From positions 40,287 through 104,286 of the IMG/VR virus record IMGVR_UViG_3300037258_000352: a stretch of 64,000 bases of DNA; one strand, given 5' to 3'. This document shows, piece by piece, positions 6,852 through 15,404 of the stretch (positions are counted from its first letter, which is position 1; every line of letters begins with the position of its first letter). The DNA comes from a virus. The notes beneath the pieces are model-generated. The model had not been told where the DNA came from, did no database searches, and saw nothing but the letters and a program-made list of their open reading frames with translations. Position numbers and translations under genes: made by a program.

Positions 6852-8293
6852 GCTGCTGCCTCATTCCCCCCGACCTGCGGGTTCCGCACCGGAATCCACC
6901 CACGGTCAGACTTCTCGATCCGACCGTCCTTGGCCATGTACTTATAGAGACTGGCCCTTGACCACCCGCAATCAGCGAGGAGGTTGATAAACGAGTTCGC
7001 TTCCAACCGGTCCGTGCCGCTGGCCAGGAACTCGGTGACTACTTCGGCGAGGACCTCCGCGAACTCCTCCGGGGTCAGACCGTCTTTCGGGGGGTCCCCG
7101 ATCATCCGGGCGACTGTGGGGTGGGTGGGGGCGTCCGGGTCAGCGAGTTCCGTGTCATCGTCAAGGTCGGATGCGTCGAGCTCGAAATCAACGTCTCCGT
7201 CGTCGTTGGTGACGATGATCCGGTCTCCGACCAGGGCCAGTTCCGACTCCTCAAGCTCGGGGTCGTCGTCGTAGAGCTCCTCGAGCGCGGCGAGGTACTC
7301 CGCGTCGTCGGGATCGAACCCATCGATTTCGTCGTCATCAGCGTCGACGTCTATGGGGGTCGGTGCGACGGCTTGCGCCGCAGCGACCAACGCCGACCCA
7401 GTCACAGGACCGGGGACGATCATCCCGTTCTGCTTGACTAGGTCCAACGGGGTGATGTGAGTGGTCCACAAGTCCCCCAGCGAATCTGCGGTGACCTGGC
7501 ACATGTCCCCGAGGTTCGCGGCGACATACGCGGCAGCCGACGCGAACGTGTGCTCACCGACCCCATCGGACCACGACCGGTGGGTCATCAACTTCTCCCG
7601 GACCGTCATCCCGGGACCGACGAGGTAGTGCATCCCGGGGTCGTCGGCGCCCCACTGCGACGGTTTCGCGCCGGCGTTGACGACTTCCTCTGGGAGGGAG
7701 TACTGGTCGTATTCGGAGTCGGTGATGCCGTACGCGCGGTAGGACCCCATCTGGTTCCGGACGGTGGTGGGGATGTTGTCCCAGGTTGGTTGCTGGATGC
7801 TGTACGTGAGTTGCCCACCAGCGGACCGCAACGCGACCGCGAGCCCGACGATCTCCTTGGACTCGGCCAGTCTCCACGCCTCTTCGATGTGGATCCGCAG
7901 GAACCGCAGGCTCGATGACGGGGCCCACTGCTTGAGACCTTCCCTCGAGAGGTGGCTGGTCCGCTCCGGCAGGGTGCGGTTGAGGAGTTGCCGCAGGAGC
8001 CGCTTCGCGCGACCGGGGTCGATCTCGTACATCTGCAGGCACCCAGCGACGTCTTGGTAGGACTGGATGCCTTTGACGGTGTCAATCAAAATCTGGTCGA
8101 TGCGCATCGCACCGCAGGTCAGCAGGACCGGGAGTTCCCCCCACGTCTTCCCGGAGCCGGTGGTCCCGGAGATCAGGCAGTGGACCCCACCCTCGGGTCG
8201 AGCGATTCTGAACAGGCCGGTTTCCCCGTCGGAGCGGCGGCTGACGGGGATCCCGGAGAACGGGTTCGCGCCCTTGAGGAGCTTGATCTTCAT
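6848..8293 (-). CDS. TraB/FtsK-like DNA translocase ATPase
   Basis: 481 residues, soluble. Walker A GTTGSGKT near residue 40 and a Walker-B-like LRFLRIHIEEAW near residue 130 define a P-loop ATPase of the FtsK/TraB group, which moves double-stranded DNA between cells or compartments. The middle (PEEVVNAGAKPSQWGADDPGM) is like the Streptomyces plasmid transfer type. An acidic stretch (about 330-400) precedes a C-terminal winged helix (CGWSRASLYKYMAKDGRIEK). It lacks membrane segments, which the next gene upstream supplies. The ATG at 8291-8293 has an AGGAG site. Confidence 0.75.
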   Translation of the reverse strand: MKIKLLKGANPFSGIPVSRRSDGETGLFRIARPEGGVHCLISGTTGSGKTWGELPVLLTCGAMRIDQILIDTVKGIQSYQDVAGCLQMYEIDPGRAKRLLRQLLNRTLPERTSHLSREGLKQWAPSSSLRFLRIHIEEAWRLAESKEIVGLAVALRSAGGQLTYSIQQPTWDNIPTTVRNQMGSYRAYGITDSEYDQYSLPEEVVNAGAKPSQWGADDPGMHYLVGPGMTVREKLMTHRSWSDGVGEHTFASAAAYVAANLGDMCQVTADSLGDLWTTHITPLDLVKQNGMIVPGPVTGSALVAAAQAVAPTPIDVDADDDEIDGFDPDDAEYLAALEELYDDDPELEESELALVGDRIIVTNDDGDVDFELDASDLDDDTELADPDAPTHPTVARMIGDPPKDGLTPEEFAEVLAEVVTEFLASGTDRLEANSFINLLADCGWSRASLYKYMAKDGRIEKSDRGWIPVRNPQVGGNEAAA

Positions 8294-8295
8294 GA

Positions 8296-9123
8296 CTACT
8301 TCACTCCTACGAGCAGACCGGGCCACGGTTGGGCATCTTCGATGGGGTTGAGGTGCATGACGGTGACGTCACAGATTTGGGCGTTGCGGGACTTCGGGCG
8401 GGCGTAGACCTTCATTGATCCGGGGGGGAACCCGTGCGCGGACTCCACCGAAGCGATGTCCCGCTGGAACTCCAGCATCGTGTCCCCCGGGGCGAGCCGG
8501 AGTGTGCCTTCGCTGCGGAACTCCGACACCCGCCGCAACGCGAGGGACGCCCCGTCGTGGCCGGCCATCTTCATGGGGGTGTCGGGTGGGTTCTGGGCGG
8601 CGAGGATCTCCGCGAGCTCCGCGACCCGATGCCTAGCGTTGATCCTGGTGTTCCAGATCGCGGCCAACGCGGACCCACCAGCGAAGAACGTCGCGATGGT
8701 GAACCCGTGGGTGGAGAACACCCACCCCGGGTTACCGGTGGTGAAGGTGATGAACCCGGTGATGGTGCACAGCGACAGCCACGCCCCCCCGAACGCGGTG
8801 GTGGCTACCCCGTGCCAGCGGGCGGTCCCGGTGTGGGACCGTTGGGTTTGCCACACCGAGTACGTCATCCCGATCGTCGCGACCATGATCAGCGCCACGG
8901 TCCCCGCCCGGCTCCACGCGGTTTCAACGAACGCGTGGAGCACGGTCCCCGCTAGCCAGAACAAGCCGAGGACGACCCACGGGATGAAGTGGACGGCGTG
9001 GTCGTGCAACGCGTGCCCGACCACGCCTCCGGATCCGGTGCGGGCACCCGTCCCAGCGCTGGGACCGCGCGGAGGAGCCGGCGGGCGTGTCTGCCGGGTG
9101 CTCGACCTGAATCCCTTACCCAT
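8296..9123 (-). CDS. Multi-pass membrane protein of the transfer-like module
   Basis: 275 residues. A basic Pro-rich N-terminus (1-30) is followed by about five membrane segments (about 45-165) and a cytoplasmic domain. It directly precedes the soluble TraB/FtsK-like ATPase with a 2-base gap. This may be the membrane half of a translocase split into two proteins. Plasmid spread (Spd) proteins are an alternative. Confidence 0.65.
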   Translation of the reverse strand: MGKGFRSSTRQTRPPAPPRGPSAGTGARTGSGGVVGHALHDHAVHFIPWVVLGLFWLAGTVLHAFVETAWSRAGTVALIMVATIGMTYSVWQTQRSHTGTARWHGVATTAFGGAWLSLCTITGFITFTTGNPGWVFSTHGFTIATFFAGGSALAAIWNTRINARHRVAELAEILAAQNPPDTPMKMAGHDGASLALRRVSEFRSEGTLRLAPGDTMLEFQRDIASVESAHGFPPGSMKVYARPKSRNAQICDVTVMHLNPIEDAQPWPGLLVGVK

Positions 9124-9138
9124 TTCCGTTCCCCTGTC

Positions 9139-9531
9139 TTACGCGGCGTTACGCCGACGGTTGCCGCCGTTGTTCTGATTATTGTTCTGTCCACCCTGAC
9201 CGTTGTTCTGGCCCTTCCGGGAACGGCTCGGGACGAACACGGCGCTGAGGATCCCTTCCGCGTTGCCCATCATTTTCGAGCAATGCGACATCAGCAACGC
9301 GGACCGGTGAAGGTCCCGAGCGATTCGAGCTGCCGCTTGCTCCTTCTCTTTCTGCGACATCAACGCCCCCCGCGACGGGGAATGAGCGAGACGCTTTTTA
9401 GCGACCCGGGAAATGATTTGCATCTCCATTCCAGCGTTGAGGAACAAGTTAGCCATGTCGTGGATCCATGCGCGCATCGCACCGGGGTCACGCAATACTG
9501 CTTCGTCCGCTGTGCGCCTCGTGATACCCAT
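9139..9531 (-). CDS. Small Asn/Gln-tailed protein of the transfer-like module
   Basis: 130 residues. The first 90 are helical, with MSQKEKEQAAARIARDL in the centre. The last 30 are a disordered Gly/Asn/Gln repeat ending in a basic run. It may bridge DNA and the membrane proteins around it. No family recognised. Confidence 0.6.
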   Translation of the reverse strand: MGITRRTADEAVLRDPGAMRAWIHDMANLFLNAGMEMQIISRVAKKRLAHSPSRGALMSQKEKEQAAARIARDLHRSALLMSHCSKMMGNAEGILSAVFVPSRSRKGQNNGQGGQNNNQNNGGNRRRNAA

Positions 9532-9575
9532 TGCCTTTTACCCTCTCTCGATTTCCTTGGTGTGCCTGACTTCGA

Positions 9576-10079
9576 TCAGCCGTTGCAGCCGGCGCAATGG
9601 ACGGGGATCCCCGCGCAACCCTTCCCGCTGCGGGACATGGCCAGCAGCATCACCAGCGCGAGGACAATCCCTAACCCGACTGTCCCCTCAGCGACCGCGG
9701 CGCCGTGGACCCCGAACCACGTTCCGATCCCGTGGATGATCCGGTAGAGCCCGTACATTCCCAGCGACGCGCTGCCGGCGATCAGGGCGTATTTCACGAT
9801 CGGGCCGGCGGCGATGACGTAGTCGATGGCTTCGACTTGGGATCCGTCGGGGATCCCGATGGGGATGGTGGGTGCGCCTGGGGTGACGAACACCCGGTAG
9901 GTGACCTGCCCCGGGGTGACCGGGGTGAGTTGCTCCGGGGTGCGGACCGCGACACCCATCTCCTGGTACCGGCCCGCCGTGTACATCACGTCAGCGAGGT
10001 AGCCGTTCAGGACCCGTTCCTCGATCTGGGTGATCGTGGTGGTCGGGTGGGTGGTGGGGATGAGCTGGGTGGGTGACAT
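9576..10079 (-). CDS. Membrane protein of the transfer-like module
   Basis: 167 residues. A soluble N-terminal 90 residues is followed by two membrane segments (about 95-150) and a short Cys-containing tail. Clustered with other transfer-like membrane genes in the same order of transcription. Specific role unknown. Confidence 0.6.
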   Translation of the reverse strand: MSPTQLIPTTHPTTTITQIEERVLNGYLADVMYTAGRYQEMGVAVRTPEQLTPVTPGQVTYRVFVTPGAPTIPIGIPDGSQVEAIDYVIAAGPIVKYALIAGSASLGMYGLYRIIHGIGTWFGVHGAAVAEGTVGLGIVLALVMLLAMSRSGKGCAGIPVHCAGCNG

Positions 10080-10103
10080 GGCGGGGTCTCCGGGGTGGGT
10101 GGG

Positions 10104-10970
10104 TTACGCCGCGAGGACGCGGGCGAGTTGGCGGGCGGTGGTGTCGGTGACCCGGTACCCCACCGGGAGGCGGGTGGGGAGCTCAGTCATGAGGACCCGA
10201 CGGCCGGTGGTGAGGCCCCGCTGCCCCCGCTCGTCCCGGAGTTCCCGGGCGGCGGCGTAGATGGTGGGGTCCACCCCGGGGGGTGGGGTGGTGGCGTTCG
10301 GTGTGGGGACGAGTTCCAGCTCCACCCCGGGGTGCGGAGTCCCGGGGTGGGCTGGCTCGTCCCCCGCGGGGGTGTGGGTGGGGGGCACCGTCACCCGGGG
10401 GAAGTCCCCCGCGGGGTCGAGGTCTGGGGTGGGGTCACCCGTGGTGCGGTCCGAGAGGCCCCGGAGGTCGGCCAGGAGGGATTCGAGTTCCGCGTCGACG
10501 TCGTCGAGTTCACCCGTGGGGGAGGTGTCCAGCTCGGTGCGGATCTCCGCGAAGTGTCGACGGACCCGGGGGGCGGCTTCCGCTAGGAGCAGGATCAGGC
10601 CGGGGGCTACGGAGTGCAGCAGGATCCCCGACGGGACCGCTGCGGCGGCGGACACCCAAATGTTCATCGCCCAGGTCGCGATGCCGGCGAACCACATGGT
10701 CCCGGTGAGCCAGGGTTCTTTCCGGCCGTAGTCGGCGAGGATGCTCCCGAACACGATCGCGGTCCCGAGGGTGATGGAGGCCATTGGGTCGAGGAGCCAC
10801 GCGATCCACCACTCGAAGCTGTGCCAAGGGTGGCCTGCGGATGCGAATCGTTGGACGTTGACCATCGTGAACACGAGGGCCAGCACAGCGACGGCGGTCA
10901 GGGCGTAGGCACCCCAGCGGCCCATGCGGGTCAACCATTCCGCCTCGTCGCGCTGGTTGGTGGTGTCCAT
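10104..10970 (-). CDS. DUF2637-like membrane protein (Spd-type)
   Basis: 288 residues. Four hydrophobic segments between about 20 and 125, with WIAWLLDPMASITLG, match the DUF2637 family found in actinomycete conjugative elements and some actinophages. The C-terminus has an acidic Pro-rich linker and a possible winged helix (about 240-288). It probably helps intermycelial spread or anchors the ATPase. ATG at 10968-10970 follows GGAAAGGA. It is the first gene of the leftward transfer-like operon. Confidence 0.65.
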   Translation of the reverse strand: MDTTNQRDEAEWLTRMGRWGAYALTAVAVLALVFTMVNVQRFASAGHPWHSFEWWIAWLLDPMASITLGTAIVFGSILADYGRKEPWLTGTMWFAGIATWAMNIWVSAAAAVPSGILLHSVAPGLILLLAEAAPRVRRHFAEIRTELDTSPTGELDDVDAELESLLADLRGLSDRTTGDPTPDLDPAGDFPRVTVPPTHTPAGDEPAHPGTPHPGVELELVPTPNATTPPPGVDPTIYAAARELRDERGQRGLTTGRRVLMTELPTRLPVGYRVTDTTARQLARVLAA

Positions 10971-11099
10971 CGGTGCTGGTCCTTTCCCCGTAGGTTGTTT
11001 GGTGGTGCCGTCCGGTCGAGGTCTGTAATCGGCGCCCGACCGGACAGCACCTTGTGATGTTACATCCCTACGTGTTAGCACATGCGACACCCGGTCACG

Positions 11100-11137
11100 T
11101 TACATACTGAATACCCAGTATAGGTAGACTCCGTGAC
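11100..11137 (+). promoter_or_regulatory. Promoter and operator-like inverted repeat before the XRE regulator
   Basis: ATACTG-6-CAGTAT is a perfect inverted repeat at about 11104-11121. TAGACT (11125-11130) lies 7 bases before the ATG at 11138, so the transcript would be leaderless or nearly so. The repeat overlaps the promoter and is a natural site for autoregulation. Confidence 0.55.
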
Positions 11138-11974
11138 ATGACGGGATCAATCGGGGCCGGGCTACGCCGGCGACAACTCGCGGAGATACTCACCGAGCTC
11201 CGCAAGACCAGCGGTAAAGACCAGGTCGCCGCTGCTGCGGCGTGTGACTGCTCCCGACCTCAGATCAGCAATTTCGAGTCCGGGAGATACGTCCCGAGCC
11301 GGTTGGAGCTCCCCGCCCTGCTGGAGTGCTACGGCGCGCTGGACCGGCTCCCTGAGCTGGAGGAACTCCGGGCCGCGGCGAACGAACCAGGCTGGTACTC
11401 GACGTATGGCCTGCCGGTGTGGTTGCAGTCCTATGTGCGGCTTGAGGACGACGCGATCCAGGTTCGGTGTTTCGCGTCTGGTCTGGTCCCGGGGCTGCTG
11501 CAAACCCAGGACTACGCCCGGACGGTTCAGCAGGAACACGGGGCCAGCACCCCGGAGGTTCAGCGGCGGCTCGCGGTCCTCGCGGGACGGCAGAAGCGGC
11601 TAGGGATAGGGATGACCCTGTCCGTGGTGGTGTCGGAGGCGTTGCTGCACCTGACCGTGTGTATGGGTGAGGTGGGGGTGGAACAGCTCGCGAGTCTCGC
11701 GGCGACGAGGGTCGCGGAGGTCCTGGTCCTGCCGTACTCGGCGGCCCTGACGCGGGGGATCGGTCACTGGACGGTCCTCGACTTCCCGATGGGGGTGTCC
11801 CCGGTCGCGTATGAGGAACATGCGATCGGTGGGCACCTAGCGGATGATCGGGGACTGGTAGGGAAGTTGGCCTCGCTGTATCAGGAGCTGCACTCCGCGG
11901 CTCTATCAGTGGAGGACAGTGCAACGAAGATCAGGCAGGTCATGGGTCTAACCAAGGAAGGGACAAGGCGATGA
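11138..11974 (+). CDS. XRE-family regulator with DUF5753 domain
   Basis: 278 residues. Residues 10-70 form a Cro/CI-type helix-turn-helix (DQVAAAAACDCSRPQISNFE). The remainder matches DUF5753, the ligand- or partner-binding region seen in the large actinomycete family that pairs with DUF397 proteins. Some of these pairs act in development and some as toxin-antitoxin-like modules (Scr1/Scr2). It is divergent from the transfer-like operon and may control both directions. The start is leaderless-like. Confidence 0.85.
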   Translation: MTGSIGAGLRRRQLAEILTELRKTSGKDQVAAAAACDCSRPQISNFESGRYVPSRLELPALLECYGALDRLPELEELRAAANEPGWYSTYGLPVWLQSYVRLEDDAIQVRCFASGLVPGLLQTQDYARTVQQEHGASTPEVQRRLAVLAGRQKRLGIGMTLSVVVSEALLHLTVCMGEVGVEQLASLAATRVAEVLVLPYSAALTRGIGHWTVLDFPMGVSPVAYEEHAIGGHLADDRGLVGKLASLYQELHSAALSVEDSATKIRQVMGLTKEGTRR

Positions 11975-12192
11975 AGATCGAAGGCGTCGACGTTGGGCAG
12001 GTTGGGGAGTTCGTGAAGGCGACCGCGAGCGAGTCGGTGGACAAGTGTGTGTCCGTCGCGGTGACGAGCACGGGGCATCGGGTGGTGCGGCATTCCACGC
12101 GGGTCGGTGGTGCGGAGATCCCGTTCGATCGGGATGAGTGGTCCGCGTTCCTCGTCGGGGTCCATGCGGGTGAGTTCGACATCGCCGACTGA
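11971..12192 (+). CDS. DUF397 domain protein, partner of the XRE regulator
   Basis: 73 residues matching DUF397 (CVSVAVTSTGHRVVRHST followed by IPFDRDEWSAFLVGV). These small proteins are nearly always encoded beside an XRE/DUF5753 regulator and bind it. ATG overlaps the regulator's stop as ATGA. Its presence on a mobile element could link the element to host developmental control. Confidence 0.85.
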   Translation: MKIEGVDVGQVGEFVKATASESVDKCVSVAVTSTGHRVVRHSTRVGGAEIPFDRDEWSAFLVGVHAGEFDIAD

Positions 12193-12257
12193 CCGGTGTG
12201 GTGTGGGGCGGTCCCTTCGCGAGACGCGGGCGAGGGGACCGTCGCCGTTTCCGGGGT

Positions 12258-12361
12258 GTAACGCCGGCTGGGGTGTGGCCGATACAGGGGTGTAAGCGTT
12301 GACACCCGCACACCACAGGTTTACTCTTGAGAGGTCGGTGCGGACCGACGGGACACGGAGG
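12258..12361 (+). promoter_or_regulatory. Stacked class B and class A promoters, leader hairpin and RBS
   Basis: GTAACG (12258-12263), 17 bases, GATACA (12281-12286), then TTGACA (12299-12304), 17 bases, TACTCT (12322-12327). Hairpin GGTCGGT-GCGG-ACCGAC (12333-12349) begins 5 bases after the -10, and GACACGGAGG follows (12352-12361). This is the most complete copy in the window. Confidence 0.85.
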
Positions 12362-12371
12362 AATCAAGGCG

Positions 12372-12794
12372 ATGGGCAAGTACAACCTCGGCGACATCAG
12401 GGTCAGCTACCACGCCACCGCCTACGCGGTGAACGGCAAAGCCATCAACCATGGTCACTTCTACGCTGACTTCGACTCGATCGAGGCTGCCCGTGAATGG
12501 GCTGGCCGGTTGTTCCGCGACCAGCACACGCGCTACGGACAGTCTCAGGTCGGCTCGGTCCAGATCCACGGCCGGGAGATGACGCTGGGGATCGAGGGTT
12601 GGAACGAGACCAGCGATTTCAGCAAGTCGCACTACGAGACGGTCCTGACCGACCAACCCATCGTGCTGGGCGCTGCTGATCTAGCGCTGCGCTGCTACGA
12701 CACGACCGTGATGGACTACTTCGAGACGGTCCACCCCCGCCGCGTTGACGGCACCTGCCACTGCGGGGACCCAACCCGCAACGTGAGCCTCTGA
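12372..12794 (+). CDS. Conserved-looking protein, unknown function
   Basis: 140 residues. The N-terminal MGKYNLGDIRVSYHATAYAV looks like a start of a beta-sheet domain; CHCGDP near the end may bind metal. ATG is 10 bases after the GGAGG of the best promoter cassette, so it should be strongly expressed. It is followed by many small genes on the same strand. No family recognised. Confidence 0.7.
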   Translation: MGKYNLGDIRVSYHATAYAVNGKAINHGHFYADFDSIEAAREWAGRLFRDQHTRYGQSQVGSVQIHGREMTLGIEGWNETSDFSKSHYETVLTDQPIVLGAADLALRCYDTTVMDYFETVHPRRVDGTCHCGDPTRNVSL

Positions 12795-12885
12795 TCGTTT
12801 CCTCTACCCCCGGCTGGGATGACCTGCACCTGAGCGTCAGGCCGCTAATCCCCCCGGGGGACTCCCCCGACACGGAGGGCAAGCC

Positions 12886-13098
12886 ATGTTCACCATAGGG
12901 ATCGTGTTGATCCTCCTGAAACTCGTGGGGGTGCTCTCCTGCTCGTGGACGGTCCTGCTGGTCCTCGTCGCGGTGATGGAGATCGCCCGGTGGGTGTGGG
13001 CAGTGATCCAGTTCGGGACCCTCGTCACCGCTGTTCGGCGGTCGCCGGTCCGGAGGACACGGCGGTCTCGCCCCCGGTCCCGCCAGCGGTTGTTCTGA
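12886..13098 (+). CDS. Small membrane protein with basic tail
   Basis: 70 residues: two hydrophobic segments (about 2-45) and a strongly basic C-terminus (RRSPVRRTRRSRPRSRQR) that could touch nucleic acid or lipid headgroups. Preceded by GACACGGAGG (12869-12878) and a CCCCCGGGGG palindrome instead of the usual hairpin. Confidence 0.65.
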   Translation: MFTIGIVLILLKLVGVLSCSWTVLLVLVAVMEIARWVWAVIQFGTLVTAVRRSPVRRTRRSRPRSRQRLF

Positions 13099-13122
13099 AC
13101 ACGGGAGAGGAGGACGGAGGCC

Positions 13123-13227
13123 ATGACTGACCGTCTGTTGGGTGACGAGTTCTACGCCGAGCTGGACGCGATCGACGCCCTGCTCGATGAGGCTGAGGCG
13201 GCGTTACCCATCGAAGCCGACAAGTAG
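13123..13227 (+). CDS. Acidic miniprotein
   Basis: 34 residues, acidic and helical (DEFYAELDAIDALLDEAEAA). A GGAGAGGAGGACGGAGG ribosome site supports it. The pairing of an acidic miniprotein with the poly-arginine miniprotein next door is notable, but a direct interaction is only a guess. Confidence 0.55.
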   Translation: MTDRLLGDEFYAELDAIDALLDEAEAALPIEADK

Positions 13228-13264
13228 CGGGATCCGAGCACCACCGACACGGAGGACAGAGCGG

Positions 13265-13332
<68 letters not shown>

Positions 13333-13336
<4 letters not shown>

Positions 13337-13722
13337 ACCGTAAACCGTTCACCACCGACACCACTTTCCTGTTCGTTGACGGCCCCCCTGACGGCCGGAG
13401 GTTCCCGATCACCCTGGCGTGGTCACCGGAAGCACCGTTGGAGGTTTGGTTCCTGTTCCCCCACCCGCACCCGTGGTGGATGGTGTCCCGGGACCTCCTC
13501 GCGGGGGGCCTGACCACCGACGCTGGTCAGGGGGATGTGAGAGTCAGCCCGCACCGCCCGGCCGGTGTCAATATCGTGCTCCACGGTCGGCAGTTCAGTG
13601 TGGCGGTGAGGGTATCCCGCCGGATGTTGCGGGTGTTCCTGAACAAGACGTTTCAGCGGATCCCCGCCGGGCAGGAGGTGATCCCGGAGCTAGACCGCGA
13701 GTTACAGGAGCTGACTGGCTGA
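13333..13722 (+). CDS. SsgA-like sporulation/cell-division regulator
   Basis: 129 residues. WWMVSRDLLAGGL, then GQGDVRVSPH and a C-terminal FLNKTFQRIPAGQE, match the SsgA/SsgB-like protein family in order and spacing. These proteins occur in sporulating actinomycetes and direct septum placement and FtsZ recruitment. On a mobile element this could adjust host division or sporulation. ATG overlaps the poly-arginine miniprotein's stop, so the two are coupled. Confidence 0.8.
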
Positions 13723-13769
13723 CTAGTACGGAGTGACCACCGTAAATCAACGAACACGGAGGAGTCATC

Positions 13770-13961
13770 ATGGCATGGCGGCGTAGGCGCAGGCACAACG
13801 AGGGCATCTTCTACATGGACACGAGCCGGTTCCGGCCGTCGTCGTGGGGTGTGCACATCGCGGCGTTGACGTACAACGTCACCCGGCATATCGGGAGTAT
13901 CCGGTTGCCGTTTGGGTTCGGGTCGTTGACCTTCGGGTCTGGGCGGCGGGGGCGTCGGTGA
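13770..13961 (+). CDS. Small basic protein sharing MAWRRRRR start
   Basis: 63 residues: MAWRRRRR, then a likely beta domain (WGVHIAALTYNVTRHIGSIRLPF) and a Gly/Arg tail. The first eight residues equal those of the poly-arginine miniprotein, suggesting the miniprotein arose from a duplicate by repeat expansion. RBS is AACACGGAGG, a one-base variant of the cassette. Confidence 0.65.
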   Translation: MAWRRRRRHNEGIFYMDTSRFRPSSWGVHIAALTYNVTRHIGSIRLPFGFGSLTFGSGRRGRR

Positions 13962-14260
13962 TGCGCACGCTCACGGATCTCGTTCCGTTCCCGTTGGTGA
14001 CGTCGGGCCGGCACGGGTACTGGGGTGCGAGTCCCATGCTCAAAGTCCTGACCTACGCCCTGCGTGGCGCGCTCGAGACCGGGGAACCGACCGGGTCGAT
14101 CGTGTTGCAGATCGGTGGGGAACTCCTCAACGAGCGGGCCCCGACACCGGATGAGATGGACTTCAACGAGGACGCGTACTGGGAGCGGCAGCGTGAGCTC
14201 CAGCAGGGCGTTGTGGGAGTCCGAGGTCGAGCCGCACTCGGAGGGTGTGTTCTCCCATGA
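13961..14260 (+). CDS. Small protein, unknown function
   Basis: 99 residues beginning MRTLTDLVPFPLVTSGRHGYW. A helical centre (LKVLTYALRGALETGEPTGS) and acidic part follow. ATG overlaps the previous stop as TGATG. No family recognised. Confidence 0.65.
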   Translation: MRTLTDLVPFPLVTSGRHGYWGASPMLKVLTYALRGALETGEPTGSIVLQIGGELLNERAPTPDEMDFNEDAYWERQRELQQGVVGVRGRAALGGCVLP

Positions 14261-15219
14261 GTGAGTTCCTGCCGTCGGACTACCTGACCCACGACACCCC
14301 CGCCGGACCGAGGTTCGCTTACCCGCGACCGCAGTTAGAGGACTACCCCTCTCATTGGCAAGACAAGCCAGCGGTGACGTGGGCGACCCCAGACGAGTCG
14401 TGGGTCACGATCGTTGAGGTCGGGTCGTGGCTTGTCGCGGACACCCCGGTTCGGGTGGTCACCGCGTCGTGGCTGCCGCCGACCCGACCGGGCCCATGGC
14501 GGAAGACAACGGACCCACCGCTGGATCCGTACGCCCGGCCAGCGTGGGACGCGGCACCAGAGGTGCCTCCTGCGGAGGAGGTGGAGCATCACGACACCCA
14601 CTTGGTGGAGACCTGTCTGCGGTGTGAACTCTTCCGGGTTCTGCACGACCGGCCCAGGGTTCAGTCACCACCAGAGACCCGGACCGTGGATTTCACGTCA
14701 TGGGTCCCGCTGCCTGGTGCACCGGACCCCGACCCGGACAAGCAGTGGGTCCTCAACGATTCGAGCGCGGTCGCGGTCTACGGCGCGCACACCGCGCACC
14801 TGTGGCCCGGGTACCTCCCCGGGTTCCGGGACCGGGTGTACGAGCTGCTGCAGGCCGACCCGCGGGTTCAGTACGTGTTCGACGCGAAGAACCACCGTGA
14901 CCAGACACCCGGGTCGCTACAAACAACCGTGCCGATTAGGTGGGACACCCCGAAGACATCGATCCGGTCGAGGACCGGTGCCCGGGGTCAGAAGCTGCGG
15001 GGTCGGGAGGAGATCCCGCAGCCGATCGCGCACTCCGCCCGGACAACGCTCGTGGTTCCCACCGGGGTATCCGGCGCGACCAAGGCGGAAGCGTTGGCCC
15101 GGTGGGACTCCGAGATCGCCCGTTACGTGGGGCTGCTGGTCCCAGTCGATGTGGTCACCTGCAACCGGTGTGACGGGCACGGTCACCTGCTGGCCCGCGA
15201 CGTCGAGGAGGAGACATGA
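14257..15219 (+). CDS. Large protein with C-terminal zinc motif, unknown function
   Basis: 320 residues. Acidic and Pro-rich first half with a CLRCELF motif near residue 125; the C-terminus has CNRCDGHGH, a second possible zinc ligand set. The stretch from about 250 (TTLVVPTGVSGATKAEALARWD) looks folded. ATG overlaps the upstream stop as ATGA. I cannot assign a function. Confidence 0.7.
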   Translation: MSEFLPSDYLTHDTPAGPRFAYPRPQLEDYPSHWQDKPAVTWATPDESWVTIVEVGSWLVADTPVRVVTASWLPPTRPGPWRKTTDPPLDPYARPAWDAAPEVPPAEEVEHHDTHLVETCLRCELFRVLHDRPRVQSPPETRTVDFTSWVPLPGAPDPDPDKQWVLNDSSAVAVYGAHTAHLWPGYLPGFRDRVYELLQADPRVQYVFDAKNHRDQTPGSLQTTVPIRWDTPKTSIRSRTGARGQKLRGREEIPQPIAHSARTTLVVPTGVSGATKAEALARWDSEIARYVGLLVPVDVVTCNRCDGHGHLLARDVEEET

Positions 15220-15404
15220 CGGCGACCACCGTGGTCGTGTTGCCGTTGCTGTGCGGGACCGGTCTGGTCCTAGCCCTGGTCGGGCTCGCGCTCGTCGTGC
15301 AGCTACGCCGACTACCCGAGGACGGGACGTCGTGGTTCGTGGTGGGTGTGGGGATCGTGGTGTTCCTCGCGATCCTGGGCTTGATGACCGCAGGAGGGGC
15401 GTGA
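15216..15404 (+). CDS. Small double-pass membrane protein
   Basis: 62 residues with two hydrophobic segments (about 4-28 and 40-60) joined by a charged loop. ATG overlaps the previous stop as ATGA. Unknown role. Confidence 0.65.
   Translation: MTATTVVVLPLLCGTGLVLALVGLALVVQLRRLPEDGTSWFVVGVGIVVFLAILGLMTAGGA

Noticed and set aside
7554-8085. Two Arg/Pro/Ser-rich leftward frames inside the ATPase gene
   Set aside because: They are shadows of the TraB/FtsK-like gene, with no starts, ribosome sites or domains of their own.
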